Shown here piece by piece: positions 15,788 through 26,728 of a stretch of DNA of 64,000 nucleotides. This stretch comes from Streptomyces griseoviridis (GTDB taxonomy: Bacteria > Actinomycetota > Actinomycetes > Streptomycetales > Streptomycetaceae): positions 6,041,501-6,105,500 of the forward strand of contig NZ_CP029078.1 in the NCBI RefSeq assembly GCF_005222485.1, in the 5' to 3' direction. The translations under genes and the position numbers were made by a program. The notes under the pieces were generated by a model, which was not told where the DNA came from, ran no database searches, and was given only the letters and a program-made list of their open reading frames with translations. Each line of letters starts with the position of its first letter. Within the stretch, counting starts at the first letter, position 1.

Positions 15788-17563
15788 ATGCGACTCGTCG
15801 TGAACCAACCGGTCGAAAGGTCGGACCAGCCCTACGCCAGGCGCTGGTGGGCGCTGCTCGTCCTGTGCCTGAGTCTGCTGATCATCGTGATGGCGAACAC
15901 CGCGCTCACCGTCGCGGCCCCCGACATGACCCAGGACCTCGGCCTGTCAAGCGCCGACCTCCAGTGGGTCATCGACGGCTACACCGTTCCGTACGCGGCG
16001 CTGATGCTGCTGCTCGGCGCGATAGGCGACAAGTACAGCCGGCGCGGCGCGCTCGTCCTCGGCCTGCTGGTGTTCGGCGGCGGCGCCGTCTTCGGCTCCC
16101 TCGCCGGCAGCGCGACGACGGTCATCGCGGCCCGCGCCGTGATGGGCGTGGGCGCCGCGCTGATCATGCCCGCGACGCTGTCGCTGCTCGCCGCGACCTT
16201 CCCGCGCGCCGAACGCGCCAAGGCCATCGTGCTGTGGACGGCCACCGCGGGGCTCGCCATCGCGGCCGGTCCGCTGGTCGCCGGCGCGCTCCTGGAGCGC
16301 CACGGCTGGGCGTCGACCTTCCTCATCAACGTGCCCGTCGCGGCCGTCGCCCTGATCGGCGCGTTCGTGCTCGTACCGCCGTCGAAGGCGGGCCACCACG
16401 ACCGGATCGACTACGTCGGCGGACTGCTGTCGGTGGTCTGGATCGCCGCCCTGATCTACATGATCATCGAGGGCCCGCACTTCGGCTGGGGCGCCAAGGC
16501 GATCGGCGCCGCGGTCGTCGCGGGCCTCGGACTGCTCGCCTTCGTCCTGTGGGAGCTGCGCCACCCGCGCCCGGTGCTTGACGTCCGCCGGTTCGCCGAC
16601 CGCCGCTTCGCCGGCTCCAACCTCGCCGTCGCCCTCTTCTTCCTGGCGGTCTTCGGCGCCTTCTACTACCTCACCCAGCACCTCCAGTTCGTCCTCGGCT
16701 ACGACGCCTTCGAGACCGGCGTGCGGATGCTGCCGCTGGCCGGCGCGGTCTTCGTCGGCTCGGCCCTCACCGGCTACCTCACCCCGCGGGTCGGCATGAA
16801 GTGGACGGTCACCGCGGGCATGGTCGGCGGCACCGCCGCCCTCGCCCTGCTGGCCCGCGTCGACGCCGGCTCGACCTACGCCGACCTGGTCGCCCCGCTC
16901 GTCGTCCTCGGCCTCGCGATCGGACTGGCGCTCTCGCCCTGCACCGACGCGATCATGGGCGCCTTCCCCGAGTCCGAACTGGGCGTCGGCGGCGCCGTCA
17001 ACGACACCTCGCTCGAGCTGGGCGGCTCGCTCGGCATCGCCATCCTCGGCTCCCTGCTGGCGACTTCGTACTCCGACCACCTCGCGGACGCCGCCGGGGG
17101 CACCAAGCTGCCCGCCGCCACGCTGGCCACCGCGCAGGACTCGGTGGGCGCGGGGTACGCGGTCGCGCAGGGCATGGGCGAGAAGGCGCGGGCCCTCGCC
17201 GGGCAGGCCGCGCGGGCCACCGACCCTGCGCAGGCTGCCCAGTTGAAGGAGCAGGCCACCCAACTCGCCCAGGGCGCGCACCGGGTGGCGGACGCGGTCG
17301 GCTCGTCCTTCTCCGACGCGGTCGCCCACACCAGCCTGATCGGCGCGGTGGTCCTTGGCCTCGGCACGATCCTGGTGGGTGTCTTGCTGCCGGGCAGGGG
17401 CCGCGCGACCGAGGGCGCGGACGAGCGCTCGACGACGGACGACGCGACGGACTCCGCGGACGCGACGGCGGACCCGGCGACGGCGGAGGACGGCGGCCAG
17501 GCAACGGCGTCGGACGCGTCGTCGCAGGCCGCGCGGCCGGACGCGAAGGTGACCGGGCGATAG
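15788..17563 (+). CDS. MFS drug:H+ antiporter, DHA2 (14-TM, EmrB/QacA) family
   Basis: Membrane efflux protein of 591 residues with about 14 helices. Motif A-like GAIGDKYSRRGALVLGL follows helix 2. Motif D1-like WVIDGYTVPYAALMLLLGA is in helices 1-2. Motif C-like GLAIAAGPLVAGALLERHGW marks an antiporter. The C-terminal 60-70 residues are Ala/Asp/Thr-rich low complexity. GAGGAAGG precedes the ATG. Divergent from the TetR gene and controlled by two palindromes. Substrate is unknown; hydrophobic cations or antibiotics are typical. Confidence 0.92.
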   Translation: MRLVVNQPVERSDQPYARRWWALLVLCLSLLIIVMANTALTVAAPDMTQDLGLSSADLQWVIDGYTVPYAALMLLLGAIGDKYSRRGALVLGLLVFGGGAVFGSLAGSATTVIAARAVMGVGAALIMPATLSLLAATFPRAERAKAIVLWTATAGLAIAAGPLVAGALLERHGWASTFLINVPVAAVALIGAFVLVPPSKAGHHDRIDYVGGLLSVVWIAALIYMIIEGPHFGWGAKAIGAAVVAGLGLLAFVLWELRHPRPVLDVRRFADRRFAGSNLAVALFFLAVFGAFYYLTQHLQFVLGYDAFETGVRMLPLAGAVFVGSALTGYLTPRVGMKWTVTAGMVGGTAALALLARVDAGSTYADLVAPLVVLGLAIGLALSPCTDAIMGAFPESELGVGGAVNDTSLELGGSLGIAILGSLLATSYSDHLADAAGGTKLPAATLATAQDSVGAGYAVAQGMGEKARALAGQAARATDPAQAAQLKEQATQLAQGAHRVADAVGSSFSDAVAHTSLIGAVVLGLGTILVGVLLPGRGRATEGADERSTTDDATDSADATADPATAEDGGQATASDASSQAARPDAKVTGR

Positions 17564-17587
17564 GGCGACAGAGCGATAGGGCGATAG
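17556..17587. repeat. 8-bp tandem repeat across the MFS stop codon
   Basis: Four units of GGCGATAG / GGCGACAG / AGCGATAG / GGCGATAG. The first contains the TAG stop of the MFS gene, so unit gain or loss would not change the protein but lengthens the 3' tail. Confidence 0.7.
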
Positions 17588-17700
17588 GGGATCGGGGACC
17601 AGGGGCCGGGCGCGCACGTCGGCGTCCGGTCCCCCTCGTGGGGCAGCGGCGCCGACCGGGCTGTTGCCCTGACGTCGGCGTCAAGGATTACGTTCGACGT

Positions 17701-18087
17701 ATGCGAATCGGCGAGCTGGCCGCACGGGCCGGGACCACCACGCGGACGCTGCGGTACTACGAGTCGCGCGGGCTGCTGTCCGCGCGGCGCGCGGACAACG
17801 GCTACCGCAGCTACGACGAGAGCGATCTGCGGCTGCTGCGGCAGATCAGGACGCTCCAGGACTTCGGGTTCGACCTGGAGGAGACCCGGCCCTTCGTTGA
17901 CTGCCTGCGCGCCGGCCATCCGCAGGGGGACACCTGTCCCGCCTCGCTCGACGTCTACCGGCGCAAGCTCGCCGAGCTGGACGCGCTGATCGACGAGCTG
18001 CGGTCGGTCCGCGCGGAGATCGGGGTGCGGCTGGCGTCGGCCGGGGGCGAGGAACCGTTGTGCGAACTGGAAGGGCCGAAACTGTGA
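17701..18087 (+). CDS. MerR-family transcriptional regulator
   Basis: 128 residues. The N-terminal winged HTH MRIGELAARAGTTTRTLRYYESRGLL is typical. A dimerisation coiled coil at about 80-115 follows. Cysteines in DCLRAGHPQGDTC (about 14 apart) and PLCEL near the C-terminus could bind metal or sense redox state, but there is no SoxR-like Fe-S cluster motif. It overlaps the thioredoxin gene by GTGA, suggesting joint expression and a redox or metal-stress role. The start ATG lacks a strong Shine-Dalgarno (AAGGA is 14 bases away). Confidence 0.9.
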   Translation: MRIGELAARAGTTTRTLRYYESRGLLSARRADNGYRSYDESDLRLLRQIRTLQDFGFDLEETRPFVDCLRAGHPQGDTCPASLDVYRRKLAELDALIDELRSVRAEIGVRLASAGGEEPLCELEGPKL

Positions 18088-18416
18088 CGACGACCGCGGG
18101 CGTGACCGAGGTGACCGACGCGAATTTCGCCGACGAGGTGCTCGGATCGGCACTTCCGGTGCTGGTGGAGTTCACCGCCGACTGGTGTCCGCCGTGCCGC
18201 CAGATGGCGCCCGTGCTGCGCGCGCTGGCCGTGGAGGAGGCCGGCCGGATGCGGGTCGTCCAGCTGAACGTGGACCACGATCCGGAGACGACCAACGCCT
18301 ACAAGGTGCTCTCCATGCCGACGTTCATGCTGTTCAGGGACGGTGAGCCGGTCCGTTCCCTGGTCGGCGCGCGGCCGAAGCGGCGGCTGCTGGCCGAGCT
18401 GGAGGACGCGCTGTAA
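18084..18416 (+). CDS. thioredoxin
   Basis: 110-residue cytosolic disulfide reductase with active site WCPPCRQM (C35, C38). The middle Pro-Pro differs from the usual Gly-Pro of TrxA and is found in several thioredoxin-like proteins. The cis-Pro loop SMPTFMLF is present, completing the fold. No signal peptide. Translationally coupled to the MerR gene (GTGA). A strong terminator follows. Confidence 0.93.
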   Translation: MTTTAGVTEVTDANFADEVLGSALPVLVEFTADWCPPCRQMAPVLRALAVEEAGRMRVVQLNVDHDPETTNAYKVLSMPTFMLFRDGEPVRSLVGARPKRRLLAELEDAL

Positions 18417-18448
18417 CGCCCGGCCCGAGCCGTCGGGAGCCCGACACC

Positions 18449-18483
18449 AGAAATCCCCCGGACGTTGCGTCCGGGGGATTTCT
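18449..18483 (+). terminator. thioredoxin terminator
   Basis: Perfect 15-bp stem AGAAATCCCCCGGAC / GTCCGGGGGATTTCT with loop GTTGC, followed by TTTGGG. The strongest terminator in the window. Confidence 0.9.
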
Positions 18484-18538
18484 TTGGGTATATTCATTGA
18501 TTCGTGACTTCAATTCGCGGTGTGAACTGCGGATCAAC

Positions 18539-18555
18539 TGCGAAGCAACTTCGCA
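18539..18555. promoter_or_regulatory. palindrome upstream of helD-like gene
   Basis: TGCGAAG-CAA-CTTCGCA, perfect 7-bp arms, 42 bases before the ATG in a conspicuously AT-rich leader (18485-18596). Possible operator. No rifamycin-associated element is recognised here. Confidence 0.35.
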
Positions 18556-18596
18556 TCGAGTGCGGCAGTCACGAACAAGCTTGATGGGGTCATCAT

Positions 18597-20900
18597 ATGC
18601 GGCCGGGAGTGGAATTGTCAAACAGCGAATTTCCGGACGGTGAAATCCGTCGGGAACAGGAATTCATCGACGGGCTGTACACCCACGTCGACGCCCTGCG
18701 CGGCGACACCGAGGCGGGCGTCACCGACGCGCTCGCCCAGGGCAACACGCCCATGCAGGCCCGGCTGGAGCGGGACATCCTGGTCGCCGAGCGCTCCGGG
18801 CTGCTCGCCGCGCTGAACGCCGTCGACGGATCGCTCTGCTTCGGCCGGATCGACCTCACCTCCGGCACCAGCCACCACATCGGGCGCATCGGGCTGCGCG
18901 CCGACGACGACGCGCGCACCCCGATCCTGATCGACTGGCGTGCCGACGTCGCCCGCCCGTTCTACCTCGCCACCGGCCACACCCCGATGGGCCTGCGCCG
19001 CCGCAGACACCTCACCACCGACGGCCGTACCGTGACCGCGCTGCACGACGAGATCCTCGACCTCGGCGACGCCACCCGCACCGGACACGAGGACCCGACC
19101 GGGGACGCCGTCCTGCTGAGCGCGCTCGACTCCGCGCGCACCGGCCGGATGGGCGACATCGTGCAGACCATCCAGGCCGAGCAGGACGAGATCATCCGGG
19201 CCCCGCACCGCGGCGTCCTGGTGGTCGAGGGCGGCCCCGGCACCGGCAAGACCGCCGTCGCCCTGCACCGGGCCGCCTATCTGCTCTACGAGCACCGGGA
19301 GTTGCTGGCCAGGCGCGCGGTCCTGATCGTCGGCCCGAACCCGGCCTTCCTCGGCTACATCGGCGAGGTGCTGCCCGCCCTCGGCGAGACCGGCGTGCTC
19401 CTCGCGACCGTCGGCGAACTCTTCCCCGGCGTGCGGGCGACCGCCACCGACACCCCGCGGGCGGCCGCCGTGAAGGGCCGCGCCGAGATGGCCGACGTGC
19501 TCGCCGCCGCCGTTCGCGACCGGCAGGCGCTGCCCGACCCGGTCCTCACCATCGAGCACGACCGCGAGGTCCTGATGCTCGACGACGGCCTGGTGCAGGT
19601 CGCCCGCGACCGCACCCGCGAGACCCGGCTGCCGCACAACGCGGCCCGCGAGTACTTCGAGGGCCACATCCTCAACACGCTCACCGACATGGTCGCCGAA
19701 CGCATCGGCACCGACCCGTTCGACGGGTCCAACCTGCTCGACCCCAGCGACATCACCCAGATCCGCGACGACCTCGCCGAGAACCCCGAGGTCTGGTCGG
19801 CGATCGACCGGCTCTGGCCGCGGCTCACCCCGCGCCGCCTGGTCGCCGACCTGCTGGCCGCCCCCGAGGAGTATCTGAGCGACGAGGACGCCGCCGCCGT
19901 CCGCCGCCCGGTGACCCGCTCCTGGACGGTCGCCGACGTACCCCTGCTCGACGAGGCCGCCGAACTCCTCGGCGTCGACGAGCGGGTGGCCCGCGCCCGC
20001 GCCGACCGCGAACGCGAGACGCAGATCGCCTACGCGCAGGGTGTCCTCGACGTCTCCTTCGCCTCGCGCACCTACGAGTTCGAGGACAAGGAGGACGGCG
20101 ACCCCGACGGCTCGGAGGTGCTCTCGGCGCACGACATCATCGACGCCGAACGGTTCGCCGAACGCCACGAGGAGGAGGACTTCCGCAGCGCCGCCGAGCG
20201 CGCGGCGGCCGACCGGACCTGGGCGTTCGGGCACATCATCGTCGACGAGGCGCAGGAACTGTCCCCGATGGCCTGGCGGTTGCTGATGCGGCGCAGCCCG
20301 ACCCGGTCGATGACACTGGTCGGCGACCCCGTCCAGACCGCCGAGGCGGCCGGGGTCGGCTCCTGGGCCGACATCCTCGCGCCGTACGTCGAGGACCGCT
20401 GGGAGCACGCCAGGCTGGGGGTCAACTACCGCACCCCCGCCGAGATCATGGAGGTGGCGGCGAGCGTCGTCCGCGCCGAACGGCCCGACTTCGAGCCGCC
20501 CAGCTCGGTCCGCGCCACCGGCGTACGGCCCTGGGTGCGGCAGGCCGGCCGCGCCGGGCTGCCCGCGGCGGTCGCCGAGGCCGTCGCCGAACTGACCCCC
20601 GACGAGGGCAGGTTGGCGGTGATCGCGCCACGCGACCTGCACCGCGCGCTGGCCGCCGTGCTCGACGGCGTCACGGCCGGCTCGGAACCCGACCTGACCC
20701 GCACGGTCGTCCTCCTCGACCCCCGCCAGTCGAAGGGTCTGGAGTTCGACTCGGTCCTGGTGGTGGAACCGGGCCGCTACGGCACGAGCGACCTGTACGT
20801 GGCCCTGACCCGGGCCACCCAGCGGCTCGGTGTCCTGCACACACAGGCCCTGCCCCCGGGCCTGGCGGACGCCGCGTCGACGCTCCCGCGGCACTCCTGA
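18597..20900 (+). CDS. HelD-like RNA polymerase-associated helicase (UvrD/Rep superfamily 1)
   Basis: 767-residue SF1 ATPase. Known HelD proteins bind RNA polymerase, insert arms into its channels and recycle stalled enzyme; the Streptomyces homologue HelR confers rifampicin tolerance. Seen: an N-terminal helical arm (residues 15-75), Walker A GGPGTGKTAVAL, motif II IIVDEAQELSPMAW, motif III LVGDPVQTAEA, motif IV VNYRTP and motif V/VI KGLEFDSVLVV ... YVALTRATQRLGVLH. A second domain is inserted between about 330 and 520. Single gene with its own AT-rich leader. DNA repair helicase function is less likely because the HelD-type N-terminus is present. Whether it is the rifamycin-protective class cannot be decided from sequence alone. 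Confidence 0.88.
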   Translation: MRPGVELSNSEFPDGEIRREQEFIDGLYTHVDALRGDTEAGVTDALAQGNTPMQARLERDILVAERSGLLAALNAVDGSLCFGRIDLTSGTSHHIGRIGLRADDDARTPILIDWRADVARPFYLATGHTPMGLRRRRHLTTDGRTVTALHDEILDLGDATRTGHEDPTGDAVLLSALDSARTGRMGDIVQTIQAEQDEIIRAPHRGVLVVEGGPGTGKTAVALHRAAYLLYEHRELLARRAVLIVGPNPAFLGYIGEVLPALGETGVLLATVGELFPGVRATATDTPRAAAVKGRAEMADVLAAAVRDRQALPDPVLTIEHDREVLMLDDGLVQVARDRTRETRLPHNAAREYFEGHILNTLTDMVAERIGTDPFDGSNLLDPSDITQIRDDLAENPEVWSAIDRLWPRLTPRRLVADLLAAPEEYLSDEDAAAVRRPVTRSWTVADVPLLDEAAELLGVDERVARARADRERETQIAYAQGVLDVSFASRTYEFEDKEDGDPDGSEVLSAHDIIDAERFAERHEEEDFRSAAERAAADRTWAFGHIIVDEAQELSPMAWRLLMRRSPTRSMTLVGDPVQTAEAAGVGSWADILAPYVEDRWEHARLGVNYRTPAEIMEVAASVVRAERPDFEPPSSVRATGVRPWVRQAGRAGLPAAVAEAVAELTPDEGRLAVIAPRDLHRALAAVLDGVTAGSEPDLTRTVVLLDPRQSKGLEFDSVLVVEPGRYGTSDLYVALTRATQRLGVLHTQALPPGLADAASTLPRHS

Positions 20901-20939
20901 AGCGGCGGGGTCCGCGCCCGGGGGACGGGCTGACGGGCC

Positions 20940-23501
20940 TCACGCCGGTCGCAGCCACACCGTCGCCAGCGGTGGCAGGGTCAGCCGGACGCTCGACCCC
21001 CGGCCGTGCCAGGGGTGGGGCTCCGGTTTGATCGTGTCCGGGTGGACGACGTCGCTGCCGCCGTAGCGTGCCGCGTCGGTGTTGAGGACCTCCTGCCAGG
21101 CCGGGACGTCCTCGGGGACGCCGACGCGGTAGTCGTGGCGGACCACGGGGGAGAGGTGGGTCACCGCGAGCAGCGGGCCGCCGTCGGCGTCCAGTCGCAG
21201 ATAGGCGAAGACGTTGTCCTCGGCGGAGTCGCCGGTGACCCACTGGAAGCCGGACGGGTCGGTGTCGCGCTGCCAGAGGGCCGCGGTGGCGGTGTAGACG
21301 GTGTTGAGGTCGCGGACCAGGTCGCGCACGCCCCGGTGGTCGGCCTCGGCGCCGTACGCCGGGTCGAGCAGCCACCAGTCGGGGCCGTGCGCCTCGGACC
21401 ATTCGGCGCCCTGCGCGAACTCCTGTCCCATGAAGAGGAGTTGCTTGCCCGGGTGGGCCCACATGTGGGCGAGGTAGGCGCGCAGGTCGGCCCGCCGCTG
21501 CCACCAGTCGCCCGGCATCTTCGAGACCAGCGACCGCTTGCCGTGCACCACCTCGTCGTGCGAGATCGGCAGCACGTAGTTCTCGCTGTACGCGTACACC
21601 ATCGAGAACGTCATCTCATGGTGGTGATGCCTGCGGTGCACCGGCTCGTGCGCCATGTACGCCAGCGAGTCGTGCATCCACCCCATGTTCCACTTCATGC
21701 CGAAGCCGAGGCCGCCGGTGTCCGTGGCCCGCGTGACGCCGTCCCACGCCGTCGACTCCTCCGCGATCGTGACGATCCCCGGCACCCGCCGGTACACCGT
21801 CGCGTTCATCTCCTGAAGGAACGCCACCGCGTCCAGGTTCTCCCGGCCGCCGTACGCGTTCGGCGTCCACTGGCCCTCCTCGCGCGAGTAGTCGAGGTAG
21901 AGCATCGAGGCGACGGCGTCCACCCGCAGCCCGTCGATGTGGAACTCCTCGCACCAGTACACGGCGTTCGCCACCAGGAAGTTGCGCACCTCACGGCGGC
22001 CGAAGTCGAACTCCAGGGTCCCCCAGTCGGGGTGCGCCGCCCGCAGCGGATCCTCGCTCTCGTACAGCGGACGCCCGTCGAACTCGGCCAACGCCCAGTC
22101 GTCGCGCGGGAAATGGGCCGGCACCCAGTCCATCAGCACCCCGATGCCGGCCTGGTGCAGCGCGTCGACGAGGAACCGGAAGTCGTCCGGGGTGCCGAGC
22201 CGCGCGGTCGGCGCGTAGAAGCCGGTGACCTGGTAGCCCCACGAGCCGCCGAACGGATGCTCCGCGACCGGCATCAACTCGACGTGCGTGAACCCGAGAT
22301 CCTTCACATAGGCGGGCAGCTGCTCGGCCAGTTGGCGGTAGGTCAAGCCCGGTCGCCAGGACGGGAGATGCACCTCGTAGACCGAGAACGGCGCCTCGTG
22401 CGGCGGCACTTCACCGCGCCGCGCCATCCACGCGCCGTCCTGCCACTCGTGGTGCGCGGCCGTCACCACGGACGACGTCGCGGGCGGCACCTCGGTACGG
22501 CGGGCCATCGGGTCGGCACGCTGGGTCCGTGAACCGTCCGGCCTGGTCAGCTCGTACTTGTACAGCTCGCCCTCGCCGACCCCCGGCACGAACAGCTCCC
22601 ACACCCCGGAGGAGCCGAGCGACCGCATCGGGAACCCGGTGCCGTCCCAGAAGTTGAAGGTGCCCGCCAGCCGCACCCCGCGCGCGTTCGGCGCCCACAC
22701 CGCGAACCGGGTGCCCGCCACGCCCTGGTGGACCGTCGGGTGCGCGCCGAGCGCCTTCCACAGCTCCTCGTGCCGACCCTCGCCGATCAGATACAGGTCC
22801 AACTCGCCCAGTGTGGGCAGGAACCGGTACGCGTCCTCGACCTCGGGCTCGGCGCCCTCGTACGCCACCAGCAGCCGGTACGCCGGGACCTCGGGCAGGG
22901 CCAGCAGCCCGGAGAAGAACCCGTCGCCGTCGTCGTGCAGCGCCGTCCGCAGCCCGTCCCCGACGACGGTCACCGACCGCGCGTACGGCCGGAACGCCCG
23001 GAACACCACCCCGCCCGCCACCGGATGCGCCCCCAGCACCGCGTGCGGCGCGTGGTGCGTACCGTGCAGCAGCCGCTCCCGGTCGACGGCGTCCAGCGCG
23101 GGCGACACGGCTACCTCGACGGGCGGGACGGGCGGGACAGGTGGGACGGGCGCGACGGGAGCAAGGGGTACGGGCGCGGGTGCCTTCTCCGCCACGGCGG
23201 CCCTCCCCGTCGTCGCCTTCTCGGCAGCCGCCTTCTCGGCAGCCGCCTTCTCAGCGGCGGACGTCTTGGCAGCGGACGTTCTGGCCGCCGACGTCTTGCC
23301 CGCGGAGGTCTTGGCCGCGGATGCCTTCCCCGCGGACGTCTTCCCCGCGGACGTCTTCCCCGCCCCCTTCCTCGCCGCGGGGTTCTTCCCCGCCGCCTTC
23401 TTCGTCGTGGGCTTCCTCGGCGTGGCCTTCTCCTCCGGGACGGCCGGTTCCTCGGCCGGCCTCTTCGGATCCTGACCGCTTGACGGGGGGCGGGGGGTCA
23501 C
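20940..23501 (-). CDS. glgB: 1,4-alpha-glucan branching enzyme with histone-like N-terminal extension
   Basis: Adds alpha-1,6 branches to glycogen-like glucan. GH13 enzyme with CBM48 (about 260-345) and a catalytic barrel: nucleophile D528 (GLRVDAV), acid/base E581 (AEEST) and transition-state D649 ([10 protein letters not shown]), spaced exactly as in E. coli GlgB. At 853 residues it is about 100 longer than usual. Residues 25-105 are Lys/Ala/Thr/Ser repeats ([15 protein letters not shown]) like histone H1 or HupS tails, then a PVPPVPP linker. GTG start follows AGGAGG by eight bases. Last gene of the glgE-treS-mak-glgB run (32 bp after mak), branching the linear chains GlgE makes. Confidence 0.96.
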   Translation of the reverse strand: MTPRPPSSGQDPKRPAEEPAVPEEKATPRKPTTKKAAGKNPAARKGAGKTSAGKTSAGKASAAKTSAGKTSAARTSAAKTSAAEKAAAEKAAAEKATTGRAAVAEKAPAPVPLAPVAPVPPVPPVPPVEVAVSPALDAVDRERLLHGTHHAPHAVLGAHPVAGGVVFRAFRPYARSVTVVGDGLRTALHDDGDGFFSGLLALPEVPAYRLLVAYEGAEPEVEDAYRFLPTLGELDLYLIGEGRHEELWKALGAHPTVHQGVAGTRFAVWAPNARGVRLAGTFNFWDGTGFPMRSLGSSGVWELFVPGVGEGELYKYELTRPDGSRTQRADPMARRTEVPPATSSVVTAAHHEWQDGAWMARRGEVPPHEAPFSVYEVHLPSWRPGLTYRQLAEQLPAYVKDLGFTHVELMPVAEHPFGGSWGYQVTGFYAPTARLGTPDDFRFLVDALHQAGIGVLMDWVPAHFPRDDWALAEFDGRPLYESEDPLRAAHPDWGTLEFDFGRREVRNFLVANAVYWCEEFHIDGLRVDAVASMLYLDYSREEGQWTPNAYGGRENLDAVAFLQEMNATVYRRVPGIVTIAEESTAWDGVTRATDTGGLGFGMKWNMGWMHDSLAYMAHEPVHRRHHHHEMTFSMVYAYSENYVLPISHDEVVHGKRSLVSKMPGDWWQRRADLRAYLAHMWAHPGKQLLFMGQEFAQGAEWSEAHGPDWWLLDPAYGAEADHRGVRDLVRDLNTVYTATAALWQRDTDPSGFQWVTGDSAEDNVFAYLRLDADGGPLLAVTHLSPVVRHDYRVGVPEDVPAWQEVLNTDAARYGGSDVVHPDTIKPEPHPWHGRGSSVRLTLPPLATVWLRPA
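23225..23400. repeat. 15-bp-period coding repeat in glgB
   Basis: Degenerate tandem repeats such as CCCCGCGGACGTCTT on the plus strand, encoding the [A/G]-K-T-S-A pentads of the GlgB N-terminus. In-frame slippage could change the tail length between strains. Confidence 0.65.
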
Positions 23502-23533
23502 TGGCTGCGCCTCCTAGGCGAGGGTCGGGGCGG

Positions 23534-24934
23534 TCAGAAGGGTTCGACGGGGGTCGCGTAGCGCTCGATCGCCGCCATCGGCACGGTGAGCCAGTCCGGG
23601 CGGTGCCGGGCCTCGTAGACGACCTCGTAGATCGCCTTGTCGGTCTCGCAGGCCCGCAGCAGCACCGGGTCAGTGCGCGGGTCCTCCCCGCTGACCTGCG
23701 CGTATCCGGTGCAGAACGCGGCCCGGCAGGCCGCCGCCCACCCCGGTGCGGCGGGCCCTGCCGAGTGCGCCGCGTAGTCGAAGGAGCGCAGCATCCCCGC
23801 GACGTCCCGCGAGGTCGGCTGCGGCAGCCTGCGCTCCGCCAGGGGCTTGGACGGCTCGCCCTCGAAGTCGATCAGCGACCACTCGCCGTCCGGCGAGCGC
23901 AGGCACTGGCCGAGGTGCAGATCGCCGTGGACGCGCTGCGCGACCCAGGTGCGGCCCTCCTCGGCGAGGTCGGAGAGGGCGGTGAACGCCGTGCGCAGCG
24001 CCGGCACGTAGGGGCGCAGCACCGGTACCGCCTGCGCCGCCGACTCCAGGCGCTCCACCATGCCGTCGACCATCAGCCGCAGTTGGGCGCGGCCGAGGGT
24101 GACCGTGGGCAGTGCGCGGGCCAGCGCCGTGTGCACCTCGGCGGTGGCGCGGCCCAGGGCGCGGGCCTCGGCGCAGAAGTCCTCGCCCTTGGCGAGTTCC
24201 CGCAGCGCCAGCTCCCAGCCGTCCGCCGCGCCCTGCACGAACGGCTGGAGGACCGCGAGGACGGACGGTTCGCCGTCGAGGTCGGCCCGCAGCCAGCCGG
24301 TCGGGGCGGGCACCCGGGGGCAGTGCTCGCGGGCGAGCGCCAGCGGGAGTTCGAGGTCGGGGTTGACGCCGGGCACGATCCGGCGCAGCAGCTTCAGGAT
24401 GAACGTATCGCCGTAGATGACGGACGAGTTGGACTGCTCGGTCGTCACCGGGCGGGGGACCAGGCCCGGCCTGATCTCCTGGGCGGGGTCCCGTTCGAAG
24501 CGGAGCCCGCCGATGCGGGCCTGGGCACGCAGTGCCTCCAGGAGCACGTCGGCGGGCCTGGGGTCGGAGAGGGCGTCGTACACCGTGCGTCCGGCGAGCG
24601 GGCCCTGCTCGACATGGCCGATGAGCGCGGGCGCCAGCCGGGGCGGCAGCGCCTCGCGCGCGCCTATCAGCAGCTGGTAGCAGTCACCGGGCTGCGGAGC
24701 GGCGCCCGGCACCGGCGGTTGATGGGCGCGCACCAGCAGGTGGTGCAGGCCGAGGCGGCTCTCCGACGGCAGCAGCTCGGTGGCGGCGGCCAGGGAGAAC
24801 CCGGTGACCGGGCGCCCCTTGCCGGCGAACCAGCGCTGCCTCGGCAGCCACTCCCGCAGCAGCGGGTCGAGGGAGGGGAGGAGGCCGAGTCCGGCGTCTG
24901 CCGGGCTCGCGGAGCGGGTGAAGGCTTCCGACAT
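23534..24934 (-). CDS. mak: maltokinase (Mak, Pep2)
   Basis: Phosphorylates maltose to maltose-1-phosphate, the donor for GlgE. 466 residues, aminoglycoside-phosphotransferase-like fold: an N-terminal cap starting RQRWFAGKGRPV, then catalytic VHGDLHLGQ (D338, Q343) and metal-binding IDFEGEP (D356, E358). A separate Mak, rather than a TreS-Mak fusion, is encoded here. AAAGGAC precedes the ATG. It lies 93 bp after treS and 32 bp before glgB in the same direction. Confidence 0.94.
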   Translation of the reverse strand: MSEAFTRSASPADAGLGLLPSLDPLLREWLPRQRWFAGKGRPVTGFSLAAATELLPSESRLGLHHLLVRAHQPPVPGAAPQPGDCYQLLIGAREALPPRLAPALIGHVEQGPLAGRTVYDALSDPRPADVLLEALRAQARIGGLRFERDPAQEIRPGLVPRPVTTEQSNSSVIYGDTFILKLLRRIVPGVNPDLELPLALAREHCPRVPAPTGWLRADLDGEPSVLAVLQPFVQGAADGWELALRELAKGEDFCAEARALGRATAEVHTALARALPTVTLGRAQLRLMVDGMVERLESAAQAVPVLRPYVPALRTAFTALSDLAEEGRTWVAQRVHGDLHLGQCLRSPDGEWSLIDFEGEPSKPLAERRLPQPTSRDVAGMLRSFDYAAHSAGPAAPGWAAACRAAFCTGYAQVSGEDPRTDPVLLRACETDKAIYEVVYEARHRPDWLTVPMAAIERYATPVEPF

Positions 24935-25027
24935 GGCGGCGCGTCCTTTCCCCGGGCGGGTCGGGGTGTTACTGATGGGTGCCCCGGTCGGGACAGGGGA
25001 AACGCCCCCGCCCCGAGAGCCGAGACC

Positions 25028-26724
<1,697 letters not shown>

Positions 26725-26728
<4 letters not shown>

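Noticed and set aside
16876..18153. Long antisense frames over the MFS, MerR and thioredoxin genes
   Set aside because: Typical GC-rich shadow frames; the sense strand carries recognisable families.
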